Shown here piece after piece: positions 10,401 through 23,900 of a stretch of 27,500 nt of DNA. The notes beneath the pieces are model-generated. The model did no database searches, was not told the DNA's origin, and saw only the letters and a list, made by a program, of their open reading frames with translations. The stretch lies in NCBI RefSeq assembly GCF_964340395.1, contig NC_135565.1:8531742-8559241 (forward strand), given 5' to 3'. Position numbers and translations under genes: made by a program. How positions within the stretch are numbered: position 1 is the first letter of the stretch; the number at the start of each line of letters is the position of its first letter. This DNA is from Glandiceps talaboti (Eukaryota > Hemichordata > Enteropneusta > Spengelidae).

Positions 10401-13400
10401 CTTTTAGTATTCAATCTGATAACCTCGAATGATTTGACCACCACATTTATCGACCCTGGCAGTATAGGCGAAATTGTGTTATAAATCTTGCCCTGTGACT
10501 TCAGAAACAATTGTAGTGGTCAAACTGAAAGCTCTAAATCACATATTCCGACCATGCCCTTGACACATTTTGATCATCATGAATCAACATTGGACTCTAA
10601 TCACACTATGCACATTATTATTTGGAGGGGTTTGCGCCAAAAGGGGACCCAACTACAAAACATTTGAGGAATAAGGCATAGAATCTAATTTCTACACAAG
10701 GTTCATATGATCAAAAGTCAAATTTAAATCATGTATTTCTTCGAGAAGATTAAAATTTGGTAAGATATAAAACAACTATAGAAAATGATCAGAAAGTGAT
10801 ATCAGTGCCCATGAAAAACATGTCATCTATAGAAAATAACAAAACAAAAAATGTTTCAAGAGGCCCCTTTTGATTGTGAAACAACCTTATTTCACACTTA
10901 TACCTAGGTATCGTTCACAATCAAGATTGACCTATTATGCGATAAGAAACAACACATGATCAAATTAAAAATGTGAAAAGGAAAAGTCATGAAAATGGAA
11001 TTAGAACCTCACAACGATTGATTTGTTTAGGAATGGGTGCTAAGATATTAATTAAGCGTAAATTAATTAATTAATTAATTAATTAATATTCTTATATCAC
11101 ACTTGATAAAAAGTTTTAAGACTATTAATTAATTAATTAATTAATTAATTAATTGCCTTAAAACTTTTTATCAAGTGTGATATTAGAATATCAATTTATT
11201 TTTCACGTTCTTTATTTTCCCATTCAGTCACATTTCTGGACGGTCTATACGCTATGCAAACTATGCGTGATGGGGTCGCAACAGATGAAAATCGTGTATA
11301 TTCGTGTGGTGGGAAATTAAACCTAGAAATACTTACTAAGGGTTATTCAGAAGATGTGTGGATTGACTTCACCGGTGATTGGTTTACCTGGATCCACTTT
11401 TATTGTGATGAACTTTACGTAGATGGCATCACCCTGGCAAGCGGAGTTAAGAGGGGTTCACAACTGCGAAAACTTCGGGTCATTGAACTCGAAATCTACA
11501 CTGACTATGGTAAGAGTGTTCATAATTGTACTTCTGAAAGACTTAGTGTTATAAGGTTATTTGGATGTGTAACTATGCCAAAACAATGTCTTCTGTTTAT
11601 GTTCTGTATGTGCCCACTAGAACATAGGAAAGTGTTTGTATCTGTCACATTGGAATGAATGGCCGGGAAATACGTAACTTTATTTTAAAAAACGCATGAG
11701 GTTTTACTACCAAACAAGAGTGACTTAGAAGGTTGAGTGATTTTTTTCAAAGTCTCACACAGAGTATTTTGTTACAAATTAGATAAAGCAAAGTATGTGC
11801 ACTGATAGCGCGGAAGCTTATGAAATGATACACTTTATCTAATTTTACTCATGGGTTGTTAGTTTTCAAGAATCTGCACAAAAAGACCAGTATTTTAATC
11901 ATGTTGTTACTTAATCACATACAAACATGTCCTTTGTCATGATATCTGCAGCCGAGATATATATATCTATATCTATATAAATACTACCAAAAACGAAGGA
12001 GTATAGGGTTTCAAAAAGGCAGCACATATCATAAAAACGGCCAAAAAACACAATATACCTTTTGTTGCCACGAAATAGACAAAGTACAGTCACTGACACC
12101 GCGCACGTACATGGAATATACATTGTACCTCACTGCTTGTTTTGTCCGACAGTAATGTTGATCTTTGTTCTCATCGAGAAAAAATAGTTGTGAAAACATC
12201 AAAGAAAGCCTAATGTTTAATGTCTTCTCTGGGATTATAGCTTTACCGCTAATGTAATCGTTACCTAAAGTTGCTTTCACGGAAAATCAATATTCATTGT
12301 GTATCATTTCTAATCAGTTTAATATCAAATTAACACACCTTAGTGTAGTTTGTGTGTGTGTGTATCTGTGTGTCTCTGAGCATGTGTCTGTCTGTGTGTC
12401 TGTGTCTTTGTGTACCCGTGTCCATGTGTGTGTGCTTGTGTATGTGTGTGCATCTGTGTTACTCTCTGTGTGCGTTTTCTTTTGTTTTAAACAATGTTAT
12501 ATTTTTGTATAGGAGGTGTAGATGACTGTTATTGGCATCCACGTGGCTGGGACTATCGTGGTACGCTTGCAACATCACGCTCTGGTAAAATCTGTCAACC
12601 GTGGACAGAATACATACACCGTTACTATGATTTAGAAGATCATCCATACCTCTTTTCTAAGGGCTTTGCAGAACAAAACTTTTGCAGAAATAGTGGCATC
12701 GATACACTTACAGTATATTGTCCAACGGATATTGATTTGAACATTTTGGCATATTGTGACATCGGCCATGGACCTGGAGATCGTTGCAGTGAGTTCAATT
12801 TAAATGAGTAATTTTCCAATTGGGTTATTCTTTCTTAGTCCTAGCTGTAATGTGCAGATAATTTACAAGATTGAATATTTAAAGCAGCCTTTCATGTGTT
12901 TCCACTCAATTGCCGTCTAGGGAACGATCAGTTCTTGTTTGGGGTCGATTACTAGGTAAAGAATTTGTAGGCTTATCTAGAATATAAAGTAGAGGGGAGG
13001 GGTCGTCCTGCTTTAAAAGTGCTCAATGCATTGTGGGTGGGGTTATTGTGTTCTTTGGTCAATTCTAATTTGGCTATACCATTATGAACTTATGGGTTGT
13101 TAAATTGTTAACATTTCCTGTGTACAGTGTCTGTCTGTCTGTATGTATGTATGTATGTATGTATGTATGTATGTATGTATGTATGTATGTATGTATGTAT
13201 GTATGTTGTCCGTGTAATTGGTAGCAAAAACACCGTACAGTCTAATAGAAACCATATATATAAATGGTCTATCTGGATTGCTAATACTAATGAGAGATTT
13301 AGTGTTACATTTCTTCTCACTAGGTCTGAATAATGCACGTGGCATGTAAAGGAGTTACTGTTTTGAAAAAAAAAATAGATGATGGGAGTGGGCGCAAAGT

Positions 13401-16400
13401 ATGATATTAAATTAAGCTGTTATTTTATCAGCCAATATATGCAAGTTGTTGCAGAAATGAATACAAGTGAACAAAAGGCAAAAAAAATAAGTATGATGTG
13501 AATTCTTCTTTTAACACTGTAGATAGTATCTATCATAGAATAAATATCAGTAACACTGAAATCGTTTTATATTATCAGACTTTACAGATGCCAGTATATG
13601 TGCTGATGAGATCTGCTTTAATGGTGGTACTTGTATTGTCATCTACAAGGAATACACTTGTATATGTCCTATGGGATATTCTGGAATGAGATGCGAATCA
13701 CGTATGTATATGTATTGCCGTTATTCAATACAATACATTGTTTGCATGGTATGCTTCTAATTTAGAAAAATATGAATTTTTTGGCATGTACCTGTATTGA
13801 ATTAGATTGATACTGTAGTCTTAGTGTCGCATTAGACTAAATAATCCACAATATGCACAACACAAGCTATTGCCTTTGAACATAAAATATGGAAATCTAC
13901 CCTAGTAATTTTATGTCACAGTTACTCGTGTCTAGGTCCTTTGTTCTGCTTTGGTCGAATATAAGTCAAAAGAAAACATACATGTATGTATGTCAAGGTT
14001 TTAGAAGGGATCGCCACTCCAGGAAATTAAGGCATTTTTGTCAACTTCGTGTTGTAGAGTCATTTTATGATTTTACATAATTTACATTTTAAAACCATTT
14101 TTTAAAAATCATATGCATGTGCATATATGACCGAATGGGGATCAGATTTGTCGTCAAAACCACTATTACCTTATAACTAAACAAAACTTCAATATGCAGA
14201 TGTTAATTTACATGTCTACCCCATACTATCAAATGCAAAATAATGAACTTTCAGAAAACATGTTTCGAATGTGGTATAATTGTGTACGTACTCTGCCAAT
14301 AACAAACCATACGTGTCATATCTAAAAGCTCTTAAGATGCATATTTTTCACTTGAGAGAATCATTTGCCTAATTCGTTTACCAATTAAGAGACATCATAT
14401 AATTATAAGCTTGGAATTTGTACAAATGAGTATTAATGTCTAGAACACTGACGTTCAGACACAACAATTCAGTGGTATATTAAGTGATCAGACCACAGCA
14501 TACACTTCATTCTTCTTCATTACAAAATGTTCTGATTTATTCTATTAACTATCGCTTAAGAAAGTGTTGCAAATCAGGCTGGATTATTCGAGAGAAACGT
14601 CAATAGTGTAAGCGATGGTAGCACATCTTGTTGAAATAAAAATGTAATGTAGTTTGTAATGTAGTAGTTTGTAGTGGACAACAAACAATCCCAGTGGTGG
14701 TGAAAAGGTTAAAGCTGACCTGGATTTAATAGTTGAACAGTGGTCAGTTCCGTGCAATGAGGCGTTCTGACTTGTAACACCTGGTGTCTATTTCGTAGGT
14801 TTTCAAAAAAAAAGTATTACATCTGAACACCTCCTGTTTGATGGCACACTGTTGCGCTCAAGCATTGAAAACTATGCATTAAATGTGAATGGAGGTTAAA
14901 CCCCTTGCAGCAAAATGAATAGCAGCGTAGCGGCGTAAAGAATATTTGAATACTATACTATGTGTTGATTAGTAGAACATTTTAACATGTCCAGAAAATA
15001 AAAATCTAACAACATTCTAAATGTGAATGTGATTTTGCGATGAGAAAATATAATTATGAATATTCGTTTAGGTTGTCCCTTAATATATCTTTGTTTACTT
15101 CCAGCCATTGCATTTATTGTATTGGGGTCCTTTTCCTACGAGGATGCTGAACTTGCCTGTCAGGAAAAGAATTCCAAGTTAGCGTCTTTTGAAGACACTC
15201 GCTCTGCATGGAAATTTGGACTTAATACTGATGGATATATGTGGGGAGAAGGCCGTTTGTTGCACTATGCAATCTCTTTTTGGGACATGCTAAAAATCGG
15301 AGAAAGCAACAATGCAATTGAGTCAAAAATAAGCACTATTGACACTATAACTAATGTTCTGTGTGTCCCTAGAACCAATGACAACGGTATGTATTCATTT
15401 GTATAGCATTTAAAAGTAAGGGATTTTAGACGAAGATAACGTGAACTGTATCTCGTAGATACCATCTGTTTAATCTTGTGTTGTTTAATCTGTTACTATG
15501 TTCAAGAAACGTCCAACCCCTTTTCAGTTGAAATCAACAAAATTCAGGGTCACTGTAAAACATTTCTGAAATAAAGTCAAACTGTTATCAAATTAATCCG
15601 TTTTAGGATCAAATGCCTATGCTAACTCTCTCTTAATTTGGAAATAAGAGATTATCGACTTCCTTAAAAAAGCAAGACACAGTAGAATTTTTTAACATTT
15701 AACAATATCAGTGCCAATGGAATATCCACGATCGATTACTTAAAATGGTCAAAAGATTTCGAATCATTTAAAGAACTAACATGTTTTTTTTTTTCAATGA
15801 AGGACAGATAATGTGAAAAAACAAAGGCCAACTTTTTATTAATGCGATAAATGTGCAAAAGAATTCAACTGTTGCTCATCACAGGACTCATCAATAGATT
15901 GTTCCTATTTCGAGAACTTTCCCCAGTACTTATCAGTATTACCTGTTGTTATATTACAACTGTTAATGCCACAAGGGACATGCAAAAACATGTTTTTGGG
16001 GGTGGAAAAGGCAATTAGGGCAGAATCCTCTAAACTGCTCTCATTTTTAGATCTCGATCCAAAACTTTATTCTTTACTGTCATTCCACAGTTCAGCCTCT
16101 CACTGTCAGTCTCTAATCTGACCTCTTTCTGGATCTCCGACTAGTAACAGTACATATGATATCAGCTTGTCAAAATTTTGAACAGGAAACTATTGTTGGT
16201 ATTAAGCAAAAATAATTGTTTTCTATTTATATATTTAGTATCAAGGTCAAGAAGCTAACGAGTACACTAGCTACGAACATAAACATTGACAAGTACGTAG
16301 TTATGGTTTGAAGTGTTTGACTTAATTTTCGTCTTTCCCTTTTGTAACAATTACAACCAGTTCTACAGTCTTCGTGTAGTACATGCAGCTTTCCACTTGG

Positions 16401-19400
16401 AGTAAGTGACTATCGAATCCAAATAAGTGTTCGGTCATCCCCATCTATAAATGAAGATGAATTGATGGCAGTCCACTCTTTTTTACATTACTACGACCAT
16501 AATATCAACACTATACATATTTGCTTTTTATGGGCTCCCTTCTATACTCCAAACACCGCACCAAGCTTCACAGTAGATCTAGTTAATGTGACAATGGTGA
16601 ATGGTATGTCATCGCTACTATTGTACCAAATGGATAATGACGATATATTCGCTATATTATACTACACACTTGCCTATAGCATTGATGGCAGTGACTACAC
16701 TAACTATGGTGATGACAACGACCATGTCAAGGTAAAACATTTATCATAAGCGAACTTCCAAATTACATACCTTGTAATTTCCGTAATATCTTCTATCCTT
16801 GTATCGTTGGAATGTATTGAAATGCATTGATTTTCCGTAAATAGTAACGTTCAACCATTTCGATTTCATATTTTTTGTTCAGGTGTTCCTAAATATGAAC
16901 ATCGAGAGTGGGTTTGCCTATAATTCGATTTGCCCTTCCATTTATACAAGACACCTAAGAATCCAAGCTCTAGACAACAGTTTGTACAAGATAGGTGGTA
17001 TGCTGGAATTGTATGGATGTCCCCGACTGAATATCGGTAAAACATGTTTAGTAAAATATTTGATCTTGCCTAAAACCTCAAGTCGGCCATGATTAGCAAA
17101 TCTGGAAGGTATACCTGGGTCTTGTTTGTGTTTGCATCCGTCCGTGTCCTGTCGAATTTGAATGACGTGACACTGTGGTATAGCGTAGTGCATGATACAC
17201 AGCCTTGATGTGATTCCAATCAGCAATGTTACCCTGACCAAAGGAATATCAATAAAAGTCTTTGGGGGGATAAGCAATTACAAATGATTTTGCAAACATC
17301 TTGCTGATATGGGTAAAACACCATTCAATCCCATGTTCTCGCTAGTGACGAGCACTTAGGATTTCTTTTTTTGAGTTCTGGACCGATCATCTGTTATTTA
17401 GCTCTGCTTCACATGTATTTGTCAATACAAAGTTTTGATCCCTATGACAACTTGATCGGGCTTTAATATTTATTTTACAATAGGACTTATAACTATACTA
17501 ATCTTACTTATGTTTGGTCAAATATCGAGTGACCATACGTCTTATTCAATGTTTTTCTTGCCAATATGCATTGCATCAACACTAGTGTATTTAAAGTGTC
17601 ATTACATTCAAGATCCTTTCATCATTGTTGTGCGTGTCTTCACAATGCAATGTGTGACGTACGGTGTACGGTTATATTTATCTGACCATAATGCCTCTAT
17701 CCTAATCTCTAATCAAGCTTTGTGCAATAATAAGGGAAGAATTACTTTCTATATATAATTTTCATTAATTTCATTGATTCTGACGTTACCACAACACAAA
17801 ATTCAATTTGTTTTCTTTCGGCATAATCATGATTGTATCCTGTTATGTACGAATATTTGCGATTGGTAGAACATTCCCTTCAATAGTGTAGAAGTGTAAG
17901 AGTAAACATTAATTTGATGGGTCTATTTTCGTTATTTCAAATTTTATCCCATTCTCATTTTCCAGGGGTTTTCTCTGATGAGTTCTACTACAGAAAAGGT
18001 TATAGATTTTCGATTAAGCGTTCTTCGCTTAGTGCCTGCGAGTCGTCTTTGGTAACAGACCGAGAATTCCGTATGGTTACTTTTGATGAATGTGTACATT
18101 TTTGCCTGGAGGAAAAGTCTTCTGGCTGCAAATACTTGATGCATTCGATAACAGATAACATGTGCACGTTTGGCCCTGAACCACACTGGATGGTGAATGC
18201 AGAACCAATACACATTCGTTAGAGGTTGATTATTATATACGACTAACAAATGGTAAGTACTAACGGCTACCAGAAGCAAAAAAACAAATACAGGTTAGTC
18301 TGTGCACTATGTTGTTAGTATTTTACTCGTGTTCACAATATTCTTTGTGTTTTCAAAATGCCAGGTGACCTCATTAATAAACATTTAGAAAGAGTATTGG
18401 TGTTATCAAGTCGTGGTGTTGCACATTATGGTCATCTTTACAGTGTTTTAGGATATTCTTTCTACTTTGCTCCTTTATACATTACTCAATTTAATCGATG
18501 TATATTTTTTGAATTTATCCAGATGTACTCTCCTGTCGAGATATCAACAGAGTGTGTCTGGGCAGGATGGATTGTACAACATCTCCTGGTGTTATATCAA
18601 CAATGGACTATCCATATCCGTATCCAAGGGACAGTAGATGTTCATGGCTCGTCACAGCTGCACTAAACAACTATATAGAATTATGGTTCGAGGAGTTTGA
18701 CGTTAGTAGAAACTATCCTATTTGCACAAGGGACTTTGTTCTCGTCTATGGTGGAAACTCCAGTAGTGATATACTGCATGGACGGTTCTGTAATCGTAAC
18801 CCACCAAAAGAGGTTATCACGTCCAACTTCAATCAGCTATATATAGTGTTCACATCGGATGGAAATGACGATCACAGTCGTGGTTTCAAGGCATTGTACA
18901 CTTTCATGGATATCCATATCCCGTCGTATGGTAATACTTCAGAAGGTAATGACTGCTTTAAAATTAATTCATATAACAAAATAAAAATGGCAATGGCAAT
19001 CATTGCATCTTCAGAATAGAAATTGGTAGTAGAGTCGGTAAAGGAGTCTGAACTGCTATATATTTCATGTTATTACCAATTCCAGCATGGACACGTCCAG
19101 TAGCCCAAATCATTCTGTGCTGCGATACCTTTTTATTTCGCATATACAGATAATATCATCAGTTGCTAACGCACATTATTCATTTGTATCACAGTTTTAA
19201 ATGCGTCATAATTTTAAAGCTTAGAGTTCTATATGTTCAAATGCTATTATTCACTTTATGTCACAAATATAGAAATTGATTGTGCGCTATTACTTATGAA
19301 CGTCATAATTTTGCCATTAAATTATATCTATAAAAAAGATAAGGTTTCAATGCAGCATCAAGCTTCGAGGGAAGATTATTGCTGTGATCCCTTTGGTCAT

Positions 19401-20525
19401 ATTAAGTAGAGACACCTTGCTTAAAATGCTAATTGCGCCATATTTTGACAAATGGATCCTTGTTTCGAGTTTTCCGAAAGGATAAAACAAATTCTGGGGT
19501 TTATTGCTTTTAGCGAAAGGGGTTGCTGGTGGTCGAGCGCTTAGCTCTACGGCTTTTACCTCTCCAGTCTCGGATCCAAGCGTTGGCTGGGTTTGATTAA
19601 AATCTAATCAGGTATATATGTAAATAGGGTGATGCTCAGTTTGACCCTGCAGAACAACGTAGGTTTTCCATTGGGTGATCATGTTTCCCCGGCTTCTTCA
19701 ACACTAGGGTGTTTCTTCTGTGGCGACCATTCAAAAATGTTTAGAATTTATTTGAACGAATAAAGAATATTTTAAGACTATTAATAATACAAATCGACCA
19801 TTTAGTTTTTCCACAGAAAGCCTTTTCTAGTTTTAAGTTTAAATGGGAAGAGATCTGGGAATTCATGAATTTACATTCTGGATTGATGATGTGATAGATG
19901 CTATGTGTGAGTGTACCTCATTAAATGTGCTAGTTATGATTGGCATTCGTGGATTACGCGTCTGTCTGAAATATATTTAGTGACATCGACGAGTCTTACT
20001 TTACAGAGTTCTACTGTGATATTTCTACTGGTTGGCAATTGTTTGACGATACCTGCTATAACCTGGAAGAGCACCATGTTAACATTACGTGGCAGAAAGC
20101 ACAACTTGACTGTGAACTTCAGTCATCTAATTTAGTTAGCATATTAACGGAAAGAGAGGCGTGGATAGTCCACAAAATACTTTCAGAGGAACCTCTCAAA
20201 GTTACTTATATTGGTAAGTAGTATTTTACATTCTAATGGACAAGAGGAAATGGTCTTCATGTCGACATTTAAAAATCACATGCATAATGCATAATATATA
20301 AGTATATGATTTAAGTAAACTAACATTTCAAATGTATGAATACTCTCACACACAGGATTTACTGATGGCGATGTGGAAGGTATATATCACTGGACAGATA
20401 AGAGCCCCGTTACTTTTACAGACTGGAGTACAGAAAAGTAAGTGTTATCTGTAAACAAACACATTTTGGTAAGGGTTATTGTGACCCGAAATGTATTCAA
20501 AATTAACTGCCGTTCAAAAGCTATG

Positions 20526-20601
<76 letters not shown>

Positions 20602-20621
20602 TACATACATACATACATACA

Positions 20622-20653
<32 letters not shown>

Positions 20654-20892
20654 CATAATACATCATAATATCGCAGATAAATGTCACTATACGATTTTTT
20701 TTGAATAGAGTATATACATTATATCAATATATCTATTGACAGTTTTCAACCAGATGGCGGGAAATACGAAAACTGTGGTGCCATTTTTGTCCTTAATTTG
20801 CACTCTTCGAACCATTGGCAAGACGTTATGTGTTCTGCAAACGTTACGAACAGATATCTCTGCAAGAAACCGGCTGTGACTACCAACAGTTC

Positions 20893-20974
<82 letters not shown>

Positions 20975-23900
20975 TTAATTACCTTTAAAAAATTATAAAA
21001 ATCGCTTTGCATGTCTTATCTTGCAATTATTTCTTTCAGCAAGCTCACTATTACCTTTTATTAGGATATCTGCTAACAAACAAACATCAGTTTCACTATG
21101 TGTTTGTCTAGTTCTCTATTATACATTTGATGACAGTGCTATGATTATGATCTGAAAAACTAAGTTAGAACTTTTAAACTATACCCTTTTGCGTAAGTCG
21201 CTATAAAATGCTATAAAGGATAACATATTGATAGCACAGTCGATCGCACATTTTGTGAATTCAATAATAATAGTATATAACACCATTGAAAATTAGTTAA
21301 CTTTCAGACAAATACTTCTTATGTCACAAACATCAGATGTTTTTAAAAAACACTTTTTGGGAATGTTTTGATTAAGTGAAGTCAAGGTAATTTGTTGTCA
21401 AATTAACTATGCTATATTGTCATTCGCAGATACCGTAGACATGTTAAATATTTCACAGTACAATGACTCTACAGGTTTGTACTACCAATCATGACGTGTA
21501 ATGTTGTAAATCCATGTGCACAAATAAATGTATGTATGTATGTATGTATGTATGTATGTATGTATGTATGTATGTATGTATGCATGTATGCATGCATGCG
21601 TGCATGTATGTATGTATGTATGTATGTATGTATGTATGTATGTATGTATGTATGTATGCGTGTGTATATGCATACATGCATGTATCAAAATTATTTAAAC
21701 AATAATGTACGCCCTCCCAGCCCATAATGGACGAAAGCAAACTTTGAACGACATAATGGGCGAGGCGACAGCCAAGCCCATTATGGAGTGCAAAGTTTGC
21801 TTGAGTCAATTATGGACTGGGAGGGCGTACATTATTGTTATTATTTTATAGTTTTGCCAATTCCAGTGAATTTGTAGACCGAGAAACACAAAACAACCTA
21901 TAATATACACAGCGCTGAACATCATCTGCCATGTTCGGCCCGGAAGCTGAATACTAATCATAGCGACACACGTACGTATACGTACACACACATATACACT
22001 TCAATGAACTGCTGTGAACACAAATTTGTTTCATGAATGCGTTGTATTTTTAAACAGTGGAAATGACAACAACATACATTTCGAAAAAATACCTAGTCGT
22101 ATGAAGAAACAGAACATAAGCTTACGGACATAATCTTGTATTGTTATGCTCGTTCCGGGGCCGCGATGCCCAATAACGTAGTACATCATCAGTAATAATG
22201 TACAGCGATGACGTCACAAAATTCACTGGAATTGGTAATGCTATAATATAATGCTTGTTTATGTGACCGTATGAGTCTATATTGTCACGATATATTAATG
22301 ATATTTGATAATATCAACTTTCAAAATTGCATACACTCTTTCAGTTTCAATGTTTAATAATCAATCTATCCTAATAAGATTGCCCAATTTCAATGTTTAA
22401 ATGTGGAAATGAGGAATGTTTGCACTGGTCAGATGTTTGTGATGGATCGACAGATTGCCAAGATGGAAGTGATGAGGACTTGTGTGGTAAGTATATTAAA
22501 TATGTATTAATAGAAATGTTGAAACTTAAAGTGTTCTGTGACTTTTCAAAACCAAAAGTTCATTAACACATTTTTTTTCTTTTTGTGACGGAAATTTGGT
22601 GTAGTATTTTATTCAATTTTTAGCACCTTTGATGTATTTTACATCACCATTAGACTTTATAAATTTTTCAGAGATTTTCTTATCTAGCAATTTTATATTG
22701 AGTAGGCTTGCTCTAAAGATTTTGTGTCGTGTAAACATCATTCTCACTAATACTTAATTATGCAATATCATTCCTAGAAACTGAACATTTTAATATGGGT
22801 TTACAAATGTTGGAGCTTGGACACTCAGCCTGATTTGGCCAATTACGTAATTTTTCCACAGTTGCAAATGTGTGATGTACAATCTGACCCTGATTGCCTA
22901 CATAAAATGGTCACTGAGAATTTGAATATGAACTTAACTATAGCTCAAATTGGTTATTGTTTTTAATACATCATTATTTTTACATATTAGATAACTACAA
23001 CTTGACGTGTGATGGATTTAAATGTGAAGATGGTTCCTGTATTTCATATTCCAAGTATTGTGATTATCGACAGGACTGTACAGATTCATCTGACGAACGT
23101 GATTGTGGTATGCATCTCAATTACCCAGCTGATATGGCTTGTTTAAATGTCTATCTTTCTGACTATTGTTTAGTTTTGTGTGCACAATCTTCATGTGTCC
23201 TCGAAAATGTATTAACGCAATGGTGTAATTTGAGTCCAAGACTGCATATGCGTTTTATCGTACCTTACCAACTTGGTAATTTCATAAATGATTTTAGATT
23301 TGTCGTTGTTTCATTTCATTTATGATTTTAGTATAGTCACAATAATTTGACCTAGTTTAATTGAGTCGAGTGTATACTACGCCAATAATAAGTTTCATTC
23401 GAAGTGTTTCATGGCATTAATTTTGTTTTTCCTTTTGTGTAAGGTACTCCCATATGCAGTACAGAAAATAACAGATTTGCTTGTCAGAGTGGAGAGTGTA
23501 TTGGAATACATCAACGTTGTGATATAGTTGTGGACTGTATTGATGGTACAGATGAGATTGAATGTGAAGGTTGGGCAAACATTCCAAAAACTAAAGCTAC
23601 CCCATCTATATGTATATAAATATATCAGCTATCATTATAAGTGGTATAAGCCAAATTTTAGAAGATGGTTGAAAAAAACACAATTGGTTAAAAATTGATA
23701 AGCCGATATCCCCGGTTTGTGACAGCCCCTTTAAGCCTGTGAACTCACAATTTGAAAAGCACGATATGTTAGTAATATTGTCACATTTTCGCAGGGCTAT
23801 GCAATGGATAACAATCTCCAACATTCTTTAACGACTGTCTTACTTCCTTTGAAGTTTTCATTGTCTTGTAAGATCAATCAACCAGAAATCCTTGTGTTGT

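Larger units (their letters stand above)
9608..11227. other. Gene B intron 3
   Basis: The longest intron in the model, 1,620 bp. It contains the 105-bp duplication, a (TTTA)n tract near 9963-9998 and the AT-core hairpin just before exon 4. No further exon is recognisable. Confidence 0.55.

Noticed and set aside
12297-12512. 71-codon Cys/Val-rich frame before the kringle exon
   Set aside because: It reflects the GT-rich repeat; the kringle starts at the acceptor at 12512 in the frame demanded by exon 4.
16883-17092. Independent small gene starting at 16883
   Set aside because: It starts with GTG at an acceptor and completes the discoidin domain of exon 8 in phase 0, so it is an internal exon.
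17510-17758. 82-codon frame in intron 9
   Set aside because: No family motif and no phase-1 splice pair around it.
18358-18666. 102-codon frame overlapping the CUB exon
   Set aside because: It is out of frame with the clear CUB domain at 18523-18930.
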